DNA from: Eopsaltria australis
Lineage: Eukaryota; Chordata; Aves; Passeriformes; Petroicidae
Length of the DNA: 64,000 nucleotides
NCBI GenBank assembly: GCA_034509425.1
Contig: JAVTVJ010000033.1
Span: forward strand, 3,720,001 to 3,784,000
Direction of reading: 5' to 3'
Below are positions 24,770 through 36,090 of the stretch, piece after piece. The notes beneath the pieces were generated by a model. The model had not been told where the DNA came from. It did not search any database and worked only from the letters and a program-made list of their open reading frames with translations. The first letter of the stretch is position 1. Each line of letters opens with the position of its first letter. The position numbers were made by a program, and so were the translations under genes.

Positions 24770-27700
24770 TTAAAACTTTGAATCTTTGTGATTATCTTTG
24801 AAAGCTACTATATATAATATCATCAATTTTTAATCAGAATTCTCAATAGGGAGTTTTACTCAAAAGCTGATGGGATGACACAGCCTAGGGTTTTCAGATA
24901 CTTCTTCAATTATTTTCTTCTATTTTGAGGGAAATTAGGTGTTTGTGAAAATGTTTGTGTGTGTGCATGCATGTTTATGTGTCTAGATCAATCTGCCTTG
25001 TTTTAATGCTCTTGCAAGCCTCCTATATAACTTTAAAATGTGACATTGACTCACTTATTGATCTTAATTATGTATAAAAGCTGTGTAGCATATTCAAATA
25101 TACCAGCTGCATTCAAACAGAATTAAATCTTGTGCTATGCCACCTAGATGGAAGTATTAATGCAATTAAATCTACAGAATTAAATAATGAGCCATGAAGG
25201 CTGATAGTTACTTGAAAAAGTTGTAAACATTAATGGCTATTGTTAAGTAGGAACTGTAAGTATATAGTGGATTGTCTCACCAATAAAATTATAATTTTCT
25301 TAAAGAACTACAGACTGAATGAATACCTCTTTGATGAGAATGTTTACAGAAATAACATCCATAAGACATATCAAAATTTGATTGATTGTTTGTGAGCACA
25401 GATGTATGAACAGTTTTGTAATCCTGAACACTGATCTTCACACTATGGTAACTCTTAGTTGCATTGTGCTTGAGAGTTGCATGCTGATTCACTTAAATTG
25501 GGACTATTTACATATGCAACACGGATGCAGCTTCAAGCTGACAATCTGCAACATTACTTGAGATGACTAACTTTAGTCTTTCATTCTCTTCTGTTAGTCC
25601 AAGATATAATTTAAGTAATAAATAAATGAACACTGCAATCTCTTAGCCATAACCTTCTTGAAGTAGGAATGTATAATTTTTGCAATTATGTAAAACAAAG
25701 AAGCAAGTGTTTTTTGTATTTCCTTCACACATCTTAAATATATTTGCACTTGTAGTTTTGTGCTTTTAATAAAATAAGATTCTAAGACCAAAATTCACAA
25801 ATGAGACTGTTATCTACTGTACTTTCCTAAATACTATAGTCTATTTAATAAAACTAAATAAAAACATTAACCACTAACATCATTAAGACTTGCAAACTGG
25901 CCAAGAAATACAAATGCACTGACCTAACAGAATTAGTTATTGCTGAGAAGTGCATAGCAGTGACAAAATCAAGCTCAAACCTTTCCTGGTCAGAGACTAC
26001 TGATGTGTAGTAATGTCTTCACTGCAGCAGATTTTCATCGCAAACTGAATTTTACAAAACAAAAAATATCGTGGGAATATAGTAGTGGTGATAGATTTCT
26101 TTAAAAACAAATTCTAAAAGACACGAGAGAAATTTTATTTTTCTTTTCTTCTGAATATTATGTTTATATTCTATTGTATGGTACTTGACATCAACCAAAT
26201 CAAGCTAAAATGCACTTTTTTCAAAGCTAAAAGCTTTTCAAGCAGAGTATAGTTGCCTCATTGGGTCAAATTTTCTTGTTTCTGCAAAAAGCTCCTCCCT
26301 TTTTGTGACAGTTTCTGTGATTCTGTGCAAGGTGCTCAAATCTCTGCATGTGTTGTATTCAGATTTTAGACCTTTTAACCAATGCCATTTTTCAGTATTT
26401 GAGTTTTTAAGTGACAGGCTGTGACACTGAAGTACTTTGCAGATGAAGATATTAGATACTTAGGACTAAGTCAATAAAAGAGTGAGTGAAGCATTCAGAC
26501 AGAAGTACAAATAAATTATGCCCAGTGTTAGCTAGTCTAAATCAGGAATTATTGTTAATACATATTTAAACTGCTCCTCCAATACCTAAGAACAGTACTT
26601 AAAGGGAATAATTTGGTCAGCATAAACTTTTACTAAAATCTTACAAAAAATACAGCTGCCTCTCAGTTATTATAATTAAATGATTTATCACTGGAAATAT
26701 TGTAGCAATATACATTCACAACTTTTATTGATGGTATTCATAAATAAAATAAGATTTATGTATTTCTCTGTGATATATATTAGGAATTTTACTAGCAACA
26801 GCGTTGCAGATAGTATTAGTTAAATTAAAAATACAGCTGAATGCTATGATAAAATTGTAATTATTTAAAAATATTATTTAACAGAATCTTCAAGCTTTTC
26901 CTTCAACCAAAATGTAGTACATGTTTGTACATATTTAAAGGAAAATATTCGAAGAAATTAAATGGTTCTTCTACTGCCCTCTGTTTTTCCACTGTGTGGA
27001 AAAATTTTACTAGCGAAATCTACTTTTCATAGAGTAGAAAAGTGGTTTTCTCCTTCCCTTCCTCATAAAGGGATGAATTATCATTCATTCAAAATTCATA
27101 ATCTCCTCAAAAGCAATATATTTTCTTAACTATTACACAGAAATGAGATAGTTAGCCAGTTAGTCACTAGGTCGATTGGCAAAATAGCTGTTTCGCTCCC
27201 AGCAGATGCTCCTCTATCTCTGCTCATCTAAATTGCCAGAGATATGGCAGTATAAGCAGATCTCTAACTCACACACATGAGTGAAAAATACTTGTTTTGC
27301 TGTGCTAGAAAACTATTTATCATGAACACCATTTTTATATGCTGATAATGTCAAAGCAGAATCCCTGGTGTGACAGAAACTGTGCTCTAATGACAGCTGT
27401 GCAACAAGAAGCAATTGAACATATTTAAAAATCTATCCCATGTACTGAACAGATTTCAATGTCTGCTTTGTTTAAGGTCCACTGAGTTGTGAAATGGTTG
27501 CTTCATTCACACAGATGTTAATATCTCCAGGCTCTTCTTTGTAGTTCCTCATTTGCATATTTGCAGTAAGTTTGCTGCTCATGAAGTCAGACACAGCTAC
27601 TTGTCACTACTCTCTGTTAGAATAATGCATCTTGAAGACAAAATACAAGAAACCGTAATTACATCTCATTAAGATTTAAGGAGAAAAATAATAAGAAACA

Positions 27701-28147
27701 TACCAATAGGTGTTCAGCCACCACTGCTTCATTACTTTTTTTACTGTTTAAATACCTGTCTCTGATGAATATAAATTACTTAGGGAAAACAATATAGTTT
27801 TGAATCAGTTTAAGAGCCTCTTTTTGTCTGTTCATCTATGAACACATTCTGAAGTAATGATCCAACAAGATATTGGAGTTTTATATGATTGTTAAATGCT
27901 ATACTTGATCATTCCATGGCAAAAATTGAAATTTCATTTAGTTTTATCCATTCTTTGAGAATCACAACATGATTCTGAATACTCAAAAAAATCAGTGAAA
28001 AAAAGGCAGAGATAAATTAATTAGTAAATATTAAAAATACCAAAAATGTGTTTGTTGACTGGCTAAAAATTGCAGCCAACAAATTCTAATTTCAATGACC
28101 ATTCATCTCTGAAGTACATTATATATCAATTAATTCTATATCATTGC
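24770..28147. other. AT-rich unique sequence with possible conserved non-coding block
   Basis: No gene or repeat is recognised. A short GTGTGTGTGCATGCATG run lies near 24953-24972. The part from about 27360 to 27620 is less AT-rich and denser in transcription-factor-like motifs; it is entered separately. Confidence 0.5.
27360..27620. promoter_or_regulatory. Candidate conserved non-coding element
   Basis: This segment of balanced composition and no low complexity contains a TAATGACAGCTG cluster (homeodomain-like TAAT next to an E-box, 27388-27399) and an octamer motif ATTTGCAT (27551-27558). Such clusters are typical of vertebrate developmental enhancers, but these motifs are short and occur by chance. 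Conservation cannot be judged from one sequence. Confidence 0.2.
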
Positions 28148-28722
28148 CAGAAGATCAAGGGAGGTGATCCTGCCGGTATACTCAGTCCAGGTAAGACCTT
28201 ATCTGAAGAGTTGTGTTGAGTCCTGGCCTCTTTACTACAAGAGAGACATGGAGATCCTGGAGTGAGTCCAGGTTAGGGCTCCAAAGATGATTAAGGGACA
28301 GAAGCACCTCTCTTACAAGGGAAGGCTGAAGGAGGTGTACCTGTTTAGCCTCAAGAAAAGATAACTAGGAGACCTCATGAATGCATTTAAGTATCTGAAG
28401 GGAGAGTGTCAAGAGGATGGATCCAGGATCTTCTTGGTGCTGATGATAAATAAGAGGGTGCGAGCAGAAGCTGAAACACGGGAAGTTCCACCTGAACATG
28501 AGGAAGAACTTGAACTTCTTTATTGTGAGAGTGACTGAGTACTGGAACTGGTTACCCAGAGAGACTGTGGAGTCTCCTTTCCTGGAGATACTCAAAAGCC
28601 ATCTGGACACAATCCTGAGCAATGCACTCTAAGTAAACCTGCTTGAGAACAGAGGCTGGACTAGGTAATTTCCAGTGGTCCCTTCCAATCTCACCTACTC
28701 TGAGATTCTGTAATTTTGTGAT
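28148..28722 (+). mobile_element. CR1 LINE fragment, 3' part
   Basis: About 575 bp align in order with the CR1 3' portion: GATCAAGGGAGGTGATCCTG, GAGTTGTGTTGAGTCCTGGC, GAGATCCTGGAGTGAGTCCA, AGGGCTCCAAAGATGATTAA, GGAAGGCTGAAGGAGG, AGGAAGAACTTGAACTTCTT, ACTGGAACTGGTTACCCAGA and GGTCCCTTCCAATCTCACC, ending GAGATTCTGTAATT. It includes the last part of the reverse-transcriptase ORF2, broken by frameshifts and stops, plus the 3' end. It is 5'-truncated and non-functional. An 85-codon minus-strand open frame across it is an antisense shadow. The tail is diverged (ATTCTGTAATTTTGTGAT), pointing to age. Confidence 0.93.
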
Positions 28723-29105
28723 CAAGGCACAAAAATGCCACGTGTTTCGGTATTTAGAGAGAAAAAAAAATTTTCTTTACAGAGAACAGAAAATCACAAT
28801 CAGATCATGTTGACATTGTCACATTGGTTTTGTTTATTGTCATTATGGAAATATCATAAGACACAGTCAATATTACAGTTGTAACAATTATATAAGAGCT
28901 AAAACTAAGATTTGAGTTTCAGGAAGTTTCTATTCTTGTTCATAGATCCACAAATCACTATTATTGTAACAGTTTCGCTTCAATTTTTGAAAATTCTTTA
29001 TGTTATAAAAATCTTTAATCTAAAATTTTTATACTTCTATTTTACAGGTTCTCAGCAAATTTATATTTATTTGGTTACAGGTAGACTAGAAATGTTATAT
29101 TCTAG
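28723..29105. other. AT-rich spacer between CR1 and LTR
   Basis: I see nothing recognisable in this short AT-rich interval between the CR1 and the minus-strand LTR. Confidence 0.5.
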
Positions 29106-29660
29106 TGTGATGAGTTGGCCCTGTCTGTCTTCCAGCCACCCATGCAGTCACTCTCTCACTTTTGTTTCAAAGGGGCAGGGGAGGAAGTAAGATGAAGAAG
29201 TCTGTGAGTTAAGATAAAGACAGGGAGACAGGTTATGAGTTGGCAACAAAGAAAAAAATAAGCTCAACTTGAGAAGGATTAATTTAATTTAGTGCCAAGT
29301 AAATTTGAAAAGTGAAAAAACCGGAAACATCTCATTCTCTTCTTTCTACTCTCATTCCCTTTCTCCCCAGTCTCAAAAATCACTTCTTCATTCCAGAGTC
29401 CTCTACCACCTCCTTATCTCAAAGTGGTGCAGGTAATGAGGGCAGTGATCCATCCATAAGAATTTGTCTCTGCCACGCTTTCTTCTCACATTTTTCCTCT
29501 CACCCACTGCGAGTCCTTTCCACCAGCTACAGCTCTCCAGGAAATGTTCATATCTTCTGATATGGGTGGTTCATAGTCCTCCTCGTAGAGGCTACCCATG
29601 CAACATCTCTCTGCCAACACTTTATCACTTGCATCCAATAAATACAATCTGCAAATTAAT
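29106..29660 (-). mobile_element. Decayed LTR of an avian endogenous retrovirus
   Basis: Read on the minus strand, the 3' part carries a recognisable avian ERV LTR end in order: ACTAAATTAAATTAATCC, CTCAAGTTGAGCTTATTTT, CTGTCTTTATCTTAACTCAC, TCCTCCCCTGCCCC, GGGTGGCTGGAAGACAGACA, then GGGCCAACTCATCACA, ending in CA at 29106. Further upstream on that strand, GAGAGCTGTAGCTGGTGGAA and GGAAAGGACTCGCAG resemble the repeated contractions of the same LTR's U3. The 5' limit at 29660 is approximate. Divergence is high and no internal retroviral genes are seen next to it. It differs from the LTRs at 13.3 and 35.5 kb, so it is a separate family or a distant branch. The class (ERVL-like) is inferred from memory. 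Confidence 0.7.
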
Positions 29661-30050
29661 TGTACCTATACTGCATATTCCAAAATTATTTTCTCATGGG
29701 CATTTACTTTAAAACTTATTCAACCTTCAAATGGAAATATATGAAGCAGTATAAACCTAGTATTCTGCTGAGAAAACATCCTACTAGGTTAAAAGCATTG
29801 TTGCCTTCATTGAAAAGTTGAGGCACTGACTATAATGAAATGGATAAGGTTAATTGCCAATTACATGGCAATAGCTTAGAGGGTTTTCTGTTAAAAACTG
29901 TGTTTTGTTAACCTGAGAAAATGATGTGTGTTGAAGTTATTTTGCTCACAGCATGGATGACAGCTGTGCCAGATTTCTAAGAGTAAGGAAATCACCAAAA
30001 TTTGCAAAACTGGAGATTCTGAAACTTTTTACTCTCCAGGAGGGTTTGGA

Positions 30051-30140
30051 TATTGGGGTTTTTTGAGGTTTGTTTTTTTTTGTTATTGTTGTTTGTTTTT
30101 TTGTTTGGTTGGTTGTTTTGGTGCTTGGGTTGAGTTTAGG
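30051..30140 (+). repeat. GT-rich low-complexity tract
   Basis: The plus strand is almost pure T and G with runs such as GTTTGGTTGGTTG. It is a degenerate (TTTG)n/(TTGG)n-type tract, not a clean microsatellite. Confidence 0.8.
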
Positions 30141-30714
30141 ATTTCTTGCTTTGTCTTTTAGCAAGAGAGGCCTGGGAAATCTGACTGTTATAAAATGGAA
30201 TATGAAGCTACACATATTTTCACTTTATTCTAAAATCCCATGAGGTACATTTTTATGCTGGTACACTTTCACCAGACAGTTTGCAAATTAAAGCAAATAA
30301 CAGTTAGCAGCATATGTGTATACATGGGGATTATGCAAACCACTGTGGTGATAGACAGCATTAAACAGGTTAGTGGGAGCTGCTAAAAGAATACAACTAC
30401 CAAAAGTATTTAATGACACACCAGCTAATGGGAATTAATGGGACCATAGCTAGTATTATCAACAAGGTGTCCATTAAGGAGGGGTGACTACTGGCAAAAA
30501 AAATATATCATTGGCAGTAATTCATGTGAAACATCACATTCCAAATTACTTTCAACAGAGAGGGGTTGGAAAAAACTGAAAATTCAGCACTATAGTAGGA
30601 AACAAAAACCTGTTCTTGGACAAAGAGGCAGAATGAGTTGTTTCATCAGTCACTTAATTGGAGGTTAAGGATGCATGTGTTATCACTGCTATTAGATGAA
30701 TGTCTGGTTTGGGA

Positions 30715-30730
30715 TTTTTTTTTTTTTTTT
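30715..30730 (+). repeat. Poly-T run (16)
   Basis: Sixteen consecutive thymines sit in unique sequence. No adjoining retrotransposon body is recognised, so it is more likely a simple mononucleotide repeat than a retroposed tail. Confidence 0.85.
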
Positions 30731-32389
30731 GAGAACTATTAATATTACTGAATGGAGTTCAGATGTAGTTTAAGACCCTAGAATTAAAGGGTCTTCACAC
30801 TATATGCCTAAGCAGAAGCTAAGAGCTCCTTAATGCTTAAAAATCTCAAAAGACATAGGCTTTGATTTACTTAAACAGGCATCAATTGTATCACTCAAAC
30901 AGCATTTAGCACTATTTGAGGTGCTTTGCAATCATCTTGTTACTACTTGGGTCATGAGTCTCCTCTATCCCATTTACCTTTGTGTGGCTATTGCCAGTAG
31001 GCCAGAGAAGTTCAGGTAGTATTAGATACCTGTGTTTATTTCCTAGTTGATGTATTCAATGAAGCCAGGAGGATGAATTTGACTCCTCCTGAAGCAGATC
31101 TTTACTGTCTCAATTCTGAAATTTCTGAATGGAGCTGACAGCCGTGACACAGAATCCACATGCTTTCATGTACTTCCATGTACTAGATAGGTTGCTGGAT
31201 GTCAGCTGGGTTATCCTGTGGTGTCTCAAATGACAAAATGTCCATTTCAGCCTAAGACAAAATGTAGTCTCATGTCCATTGTCTATAATGGGAATTAAGA
31301 CATCTAGCTGACAGACAGAATCTTCATATAGGTATCTGGATTTAAGTGACTTATTATCAAATGCACTCCTATTCAACAGGCTAGATTGCTTTGCTTTGCC
31401 ACAGTTGCCTAATGTCTTTTCAAACATCAAAGGTTGTGTAGCCTAGCAACCCACCGACACTCCTGGTAGGGCACAGGTCGCTTGCAAACCTCCTATGCTA
31501 TAGCAACTTCTCCATACAGAACTCTTGAATACCTGTGAGATGTAAACAGTATTAAGGTCTTGTGTTCTCAGGTTTAAGTAATTAAATCAAGCCTATAATT
31601 TTTTCCTCCCCTGTACTTTTTTCCCTTATATTAATTGTGTATTCAAATAGCTCAATTTACTTAATTTCAGTTTTCTGGGGAGAAATGTGGAATTATATGT
31701 TATTGTACATTTTTATGGTAGAGATCTTGAATTTTATCCAAGCCCCATTGCTGTTGAAAACTGCAGCAGCCGCAATGGATAGTGTAGAGAAAAAAGGTCC
31801 TTATACCTTACAATTATTAGTGATTATCAATGATTCTATCATTATATTAACATTTTCTGATAGAAAAGAAAAAGAAAAGGCAGAAAAAATAATGGAGAAT
31901 TATTCTTCATTTAATTTCCTTCACAGGGAAATACAGACAAGGAAGACTGAAGATAATGGAGTTTGTCAGAAAATTGCACAGCCAAACCAGAAAAGTCCTG
32001 AAAACTGGATAAATTTAGATTAGCTTCTTTAAACCAAGAAACCTTAACTGTTAACTCTGTGAAGTTTCAAGTCTTTTTCCTCTGATTAATAAAAATGTGC
32101 TTTTATATCTTCTACTCAGATACACTGAAGATCATTCCATTTTCCATCTAGTCAGTAGCATTTACCTGGCTACAACGTTCTAGCTCCCGCATGTTTTGTA
32201 TCCTTGTTACCAATGTGATTCAAAAGGCCTTGACACAGGCTTATTTTCCAAGCCATCTTCAATTAACTTTACTATAATTGCATTTTACTGGTCTGATTTA
32301 TGACTTCATTGCACATGAAACACTTACAGGTGAAAGATATGTGCTGCTTTCCTCTGCTATCATCACTGCATTGTTTTTAGAGTTGTGGG

Positions 32390-32505
32390 GGGTTTTTTGT
32401 TTGGGTTTGGGAGGATTTTCTTGGTGGTTTTTTTGGTTTGTTGGTTGATTGGTTTGATTTGTTTGGGGTTGGAGGAGGGTTATTGGTTTTTTGGTTGTTT
32501 TTTTA
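32390..32505 (+). repeat. GT-rich low-complexity tract
   Basis: The plus strand consists nearly only of T and G with scattered A, with many TTGG and GGTTTTT steps. It resembles the tracts at 30.1 and 39.7 kb and has the same strand bias. Confidence 0.8.
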
Positions 32506-35463
32506 AGGGCTCATTTTAATCTATAGTTTTAATTATGTGTTTCCTGATGATACTTGGTCTAAAAGATCAGGATCAGTTTTATAGAATGATGTACAGGGAC
32601 AGCCTCAATGTAATATTATTTGGTATTATGAACATTCCCTAACCAAATTGGATTTACTTGTCTTTTTAAGGGCCAATCGCAATTTATCAGATTGATTCAT
32701 TGCCCTCATCCTTCACTGACTCTCCATAATGGCATCCACATCATCCAATATATTTTTCTGATTGCTTAAGTTCCCATCACTTTAAACTGCCAACACTTTT
32801 TTTGTTTCTTTTTTCCCTGCTGAAATGCATGTGAAACCACTGGAGACAACACATCTCTTAAAGTATTGCAAGAAATAAAATTGCAGCAAAGTTGTTTGCT
32901 TCAGTTAAACTATTGACAAGAGTTTAAAATAAAATCAATCGAGCAAATAAGAAAGTATTATCAACCACATCAAGTCCAAATCTGGGTAACTTCCTTTCTT
33001 TTCAAAAAGCTAATGTGAATTAAAAAGATGAAATGTTTAATTCTTCTAATTAAATCACAGTATGGGAAATAATCTCAATTTTGTTTTTTTGCGATGTATG
33101 CAAGTCTAGTCACAAGTTGTATAGTATTAAAAGCAACAGATACCTCTTTAGTATATACAAAATATAAACAATAAATTGGAAAACTAAAGCTTTGATAAAG
33201 TACATAAATATATTACAAAACAGACCATTTAAATTTTAAACGACAATAGAATTTTGAAAAAGGGAAGAAGGTTTTATTGAAGTAGGTGCCAGTCTGTTAG
33301 AGTTAGAGAATTTTTATACAAATAATTTGCTGTAAAATTATTACATTTTTTTAGATTTTCATGTAGGCATAGCAGTCAGGTCAAGTCATTACAATGTCAT
33401 TTACAATAAGACTCCCCAGTAAAAATAACAGACAATCTCAGGAGGCTATTTCCATTAATGGTGCTTCCACAAGGCTTCACTGAGGCCAACAAAAACATGG
33501 ATAATAATTGGCTAGTACATCTCTGAATTATATCTTATTAGTATTTCTGTCACTCATTTTAAGACACAAATGGATCAGTCACCACCTCTTGCTTTTTCCA
33601 TCATTGTTTATCACTATAAAATAAGACATCAAAATGCAATATTGTTATAGATAGTAGGAAATGGTATACATGTTACAAAAACAGCTCCATCTCAATTTTC
33701 TTTTTTTCTTTTTTTTGTGTGACTTTGCCTTTATTTTTTTTTCTTATGTGTTTTCTCTGAGTGCTTGAGATGGAATCATTAAGTTTTCTATAAGTTACTC
33801 AGTGTTCTTGGAACACTGGAAAGGTATAGATATATCTCAAGTAATATTTATCCCATCTTGAAAAGAAATCTTAGAAAATTTTGAATAAAAGATCAATCCT
33901 TTGGTAGGCATTCTTAACTTAGATGAAGTTAAGAAAAGTAGCTTATTTTCAGGTAGCTAAAATCCTAGTCTTTATTCTTTAATTCTAAATCTTTGGAAAT
34001 CAAGGACAAATGTCTCTACCTTAAGAGGAAAACTAGCCAGCACATACAGTCCACTCCAGTCTCTAACAATTTAAGGAAATGTATCAAGTAGAAATTATCT
34101 GGCTCATTTAATTTACTATTTTCATTTTCTTGTATTCTTTAATTCTTCTGACGCAAATATACGACTTGTGTTTCTACTGTTCCTCAGCTATAACCAATCC
34201 CAATTAGAAAGCCTTTTTTAAATAATTTGCTGTATTGAAGCATTACATTTCACTTTTTTTTCTTTTTAACGGTGAAAACATTTTGAGTTATTTCAGTCAT
34301 ACTTCTATCATGTATTTTATCTACTAACTAGATACTAGAGATTCTAATGACTGTACATGGTTAGGAACCATCAGTGGTGGATGGAGTAATTGCTCTACAT
34401 TTCCCCCTGCATGATATTACCACACAGAGCTTTCTATTCTTTCTGTGGTTCACTGGCAGCTGGTAAAATTTATGATGCAAAATAAATTGTGCCTTCTAGA
34501 AAACACCAGGGGTGGTGATGGTGCTGGTGCTTTCGTTTGTTTTTCTCCTGGTTTTGTTGTTGTTGCTGCTGCTCTTGTTGTTCAGTTGCTTTTATTAATT
34601 AAAATAATTTTAAAGAACGTTTTCCCAAATTTGAACAAATGAATAATTTTCCTTTACACAAATTTCAAATCACCTTCAGGTTTGTAAAAGGCAGGCCAAT
34701 CAAAGTATGTTTGAACTACCTATGGCATACTGAAGGAAAGAAAGTTTAAGTGGGTAGGTGCAAGATGTGTGGTGATTTATCTTGTCTGTCTTCCAGCATG
34801 TACAAACAAGATCTTCAATGCATGTAGTCTCCTAGATGTGTTTTATCATTCATGGACAGAAATAGTCTCGTCCACAGGGCAACTTACTTATGTGTATGAT
34901 ATCAATCTTAAAAGGAGGTGAACTGCCTCTGGAAGTGCCTGTTTCCTTTCATGGATCATGAAGAGAGCTTAGATGACTATTTTATCCTGACCACTTAACT
35001 TTTAGGTAGAAGAAATTAGATTAGGTGAATCCAGGACATAACATTTAACTGAAATACAAAACCATGACTAGTGATATTTTAATACTTGTTTCATGAGAAA
35101 GATTATAAACTTGACAATTTTAATATAATGTATAATAAATACAAGTTAAATTCAGGCTTTATTCTCTCATCTGTCCATGTGAAGCTCTTTTCTGCGATTT
35201 GAGACGTAATATGATGTCAGAGACATTTTCAGTCTGACAAATCAGACATAGGGTTTAGAGGAAACTTGCACATGTCTGAACTCGCAGATAGAGACCACCT
35301 AAAATATAATAAAACATTTCCAATGGAAGTAGTACTGCTGCTGTTTGTACAATTGAAAGCAGATGCTAAAAAGCTTTAGATTCCAATACACAGTAAAACA
35401 AGCAAGCACTGCGACTAATCAAAGTACACTACCAATAAAAAAGTGAAGAACCGTAATTATAAA

Positions 35464-36090
35464 TGTAGTCTATCACACTTCAGTCAAGGCTATCATTAGC
35501 TGGAGTCCCTCAAGACCTCCACTAGGCACCAAGAAGTGGGTGTTGGGTGGACGCTGTGGACACACACAGCTGCTCACTCCGTCCTCTCTCCCATAGGACA
35601 GGGACATAACTGAAGGAAGTTGAAAAGACTTATAGATTGTGTTAACAGTAGTTTCACAGGAGAAGCAAAGGTGCACACACAAACTAGTAATAGATATAGA
35701 AAGAAAAGGATTTATTCAGTGCATCTCATTGACAGGCAGGTGTTTACTGACTTCTTAGAAAGTATGGTATGAGCAGGTGTAATATTTTCTTAAGCGGACA
35801 AGTGCCATAACCACTGATGTCCCTGTCTCCTCCTCCTTTCCTTTAACTTTTATTTCTGAGCACAATGTCATATGATATGCAATATTTCTTTGTTAAACTT
35901 AGGTTCAGATGACCCAATGTTGCCCCTCCCATCGTCTTGCCCATCCCCAGACTACCCTTTGTGTGGGAAAAAAAGGAAACAGCTTGATGCTGTGCAAGCA
36001 TTTTTCAGCAACAGAAAACATTGGCAAGTCTGACCCCACTTCTAAAGCAGGGTCAGCCAAAGCATGTTGGCCAGGACTGTGCACAGATGG
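35464..36090 (-). mobile_element. Decayed LTR of an avian endogenous retrovirus
   Basis: On the minus strand the block order matches an avian ERV LTR I recall: near the 5' side CCAATGTTTTCTGTTGCTGA and CTTGCACAGCATCAAGCTG, then GGCAAGACGATGGGAGGGGC, a CATATGACATTGTGCTCAG segment before GGAGGAGGAGACAGGGACAT, a GAATAAATCC polyadenylation-like signal, and an R/U5-like end with GGTGCCTAGTGGAGG. The length of about 620 bp suits a solo LTR. The 5' boundary is uncertain because the first 50 or so bases are diverged; the 3' end is set at TGTAGTC on the plus strand, giving a CA end. No internal retroviral region is visible. Both long open frames overlapping it (35909-36226 plus, 35905-36138 minus) are incidental. 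Confidence 0.7.
35710..35715 (-). terminator. Polyadenylation signal of the LTR
   Basis: On the minus strand AATAAA occurs within GAATAAATCC, about 370 bp into the LTR, where an LTR's R region would carry its polyadenylation signal. Confidence 0.45.

Larger units (their letters stand above)
29661..35463. other. AT-rich unique sequence with two GT-rich tracts
   Basis: No gene or transposon is recognised. Two GT-rich tracts (30051-30140 and 32390-32505) and a run of 16 thymines (30715-30730) are present. The window's longest open frame, 128 codons at 31637-32023 on the plus strand, lies here. It has no recognisable domain and is about what chance would give. Confidence 0.5.

Noticed and set aside
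31637..32023. Longest open frame, 128 codons on the plus strand
   Set aside because: No recognisable domain, no splice or promoter context; with 64 kb of AT-rich DNA in six frames about one such frame is expected by chance.
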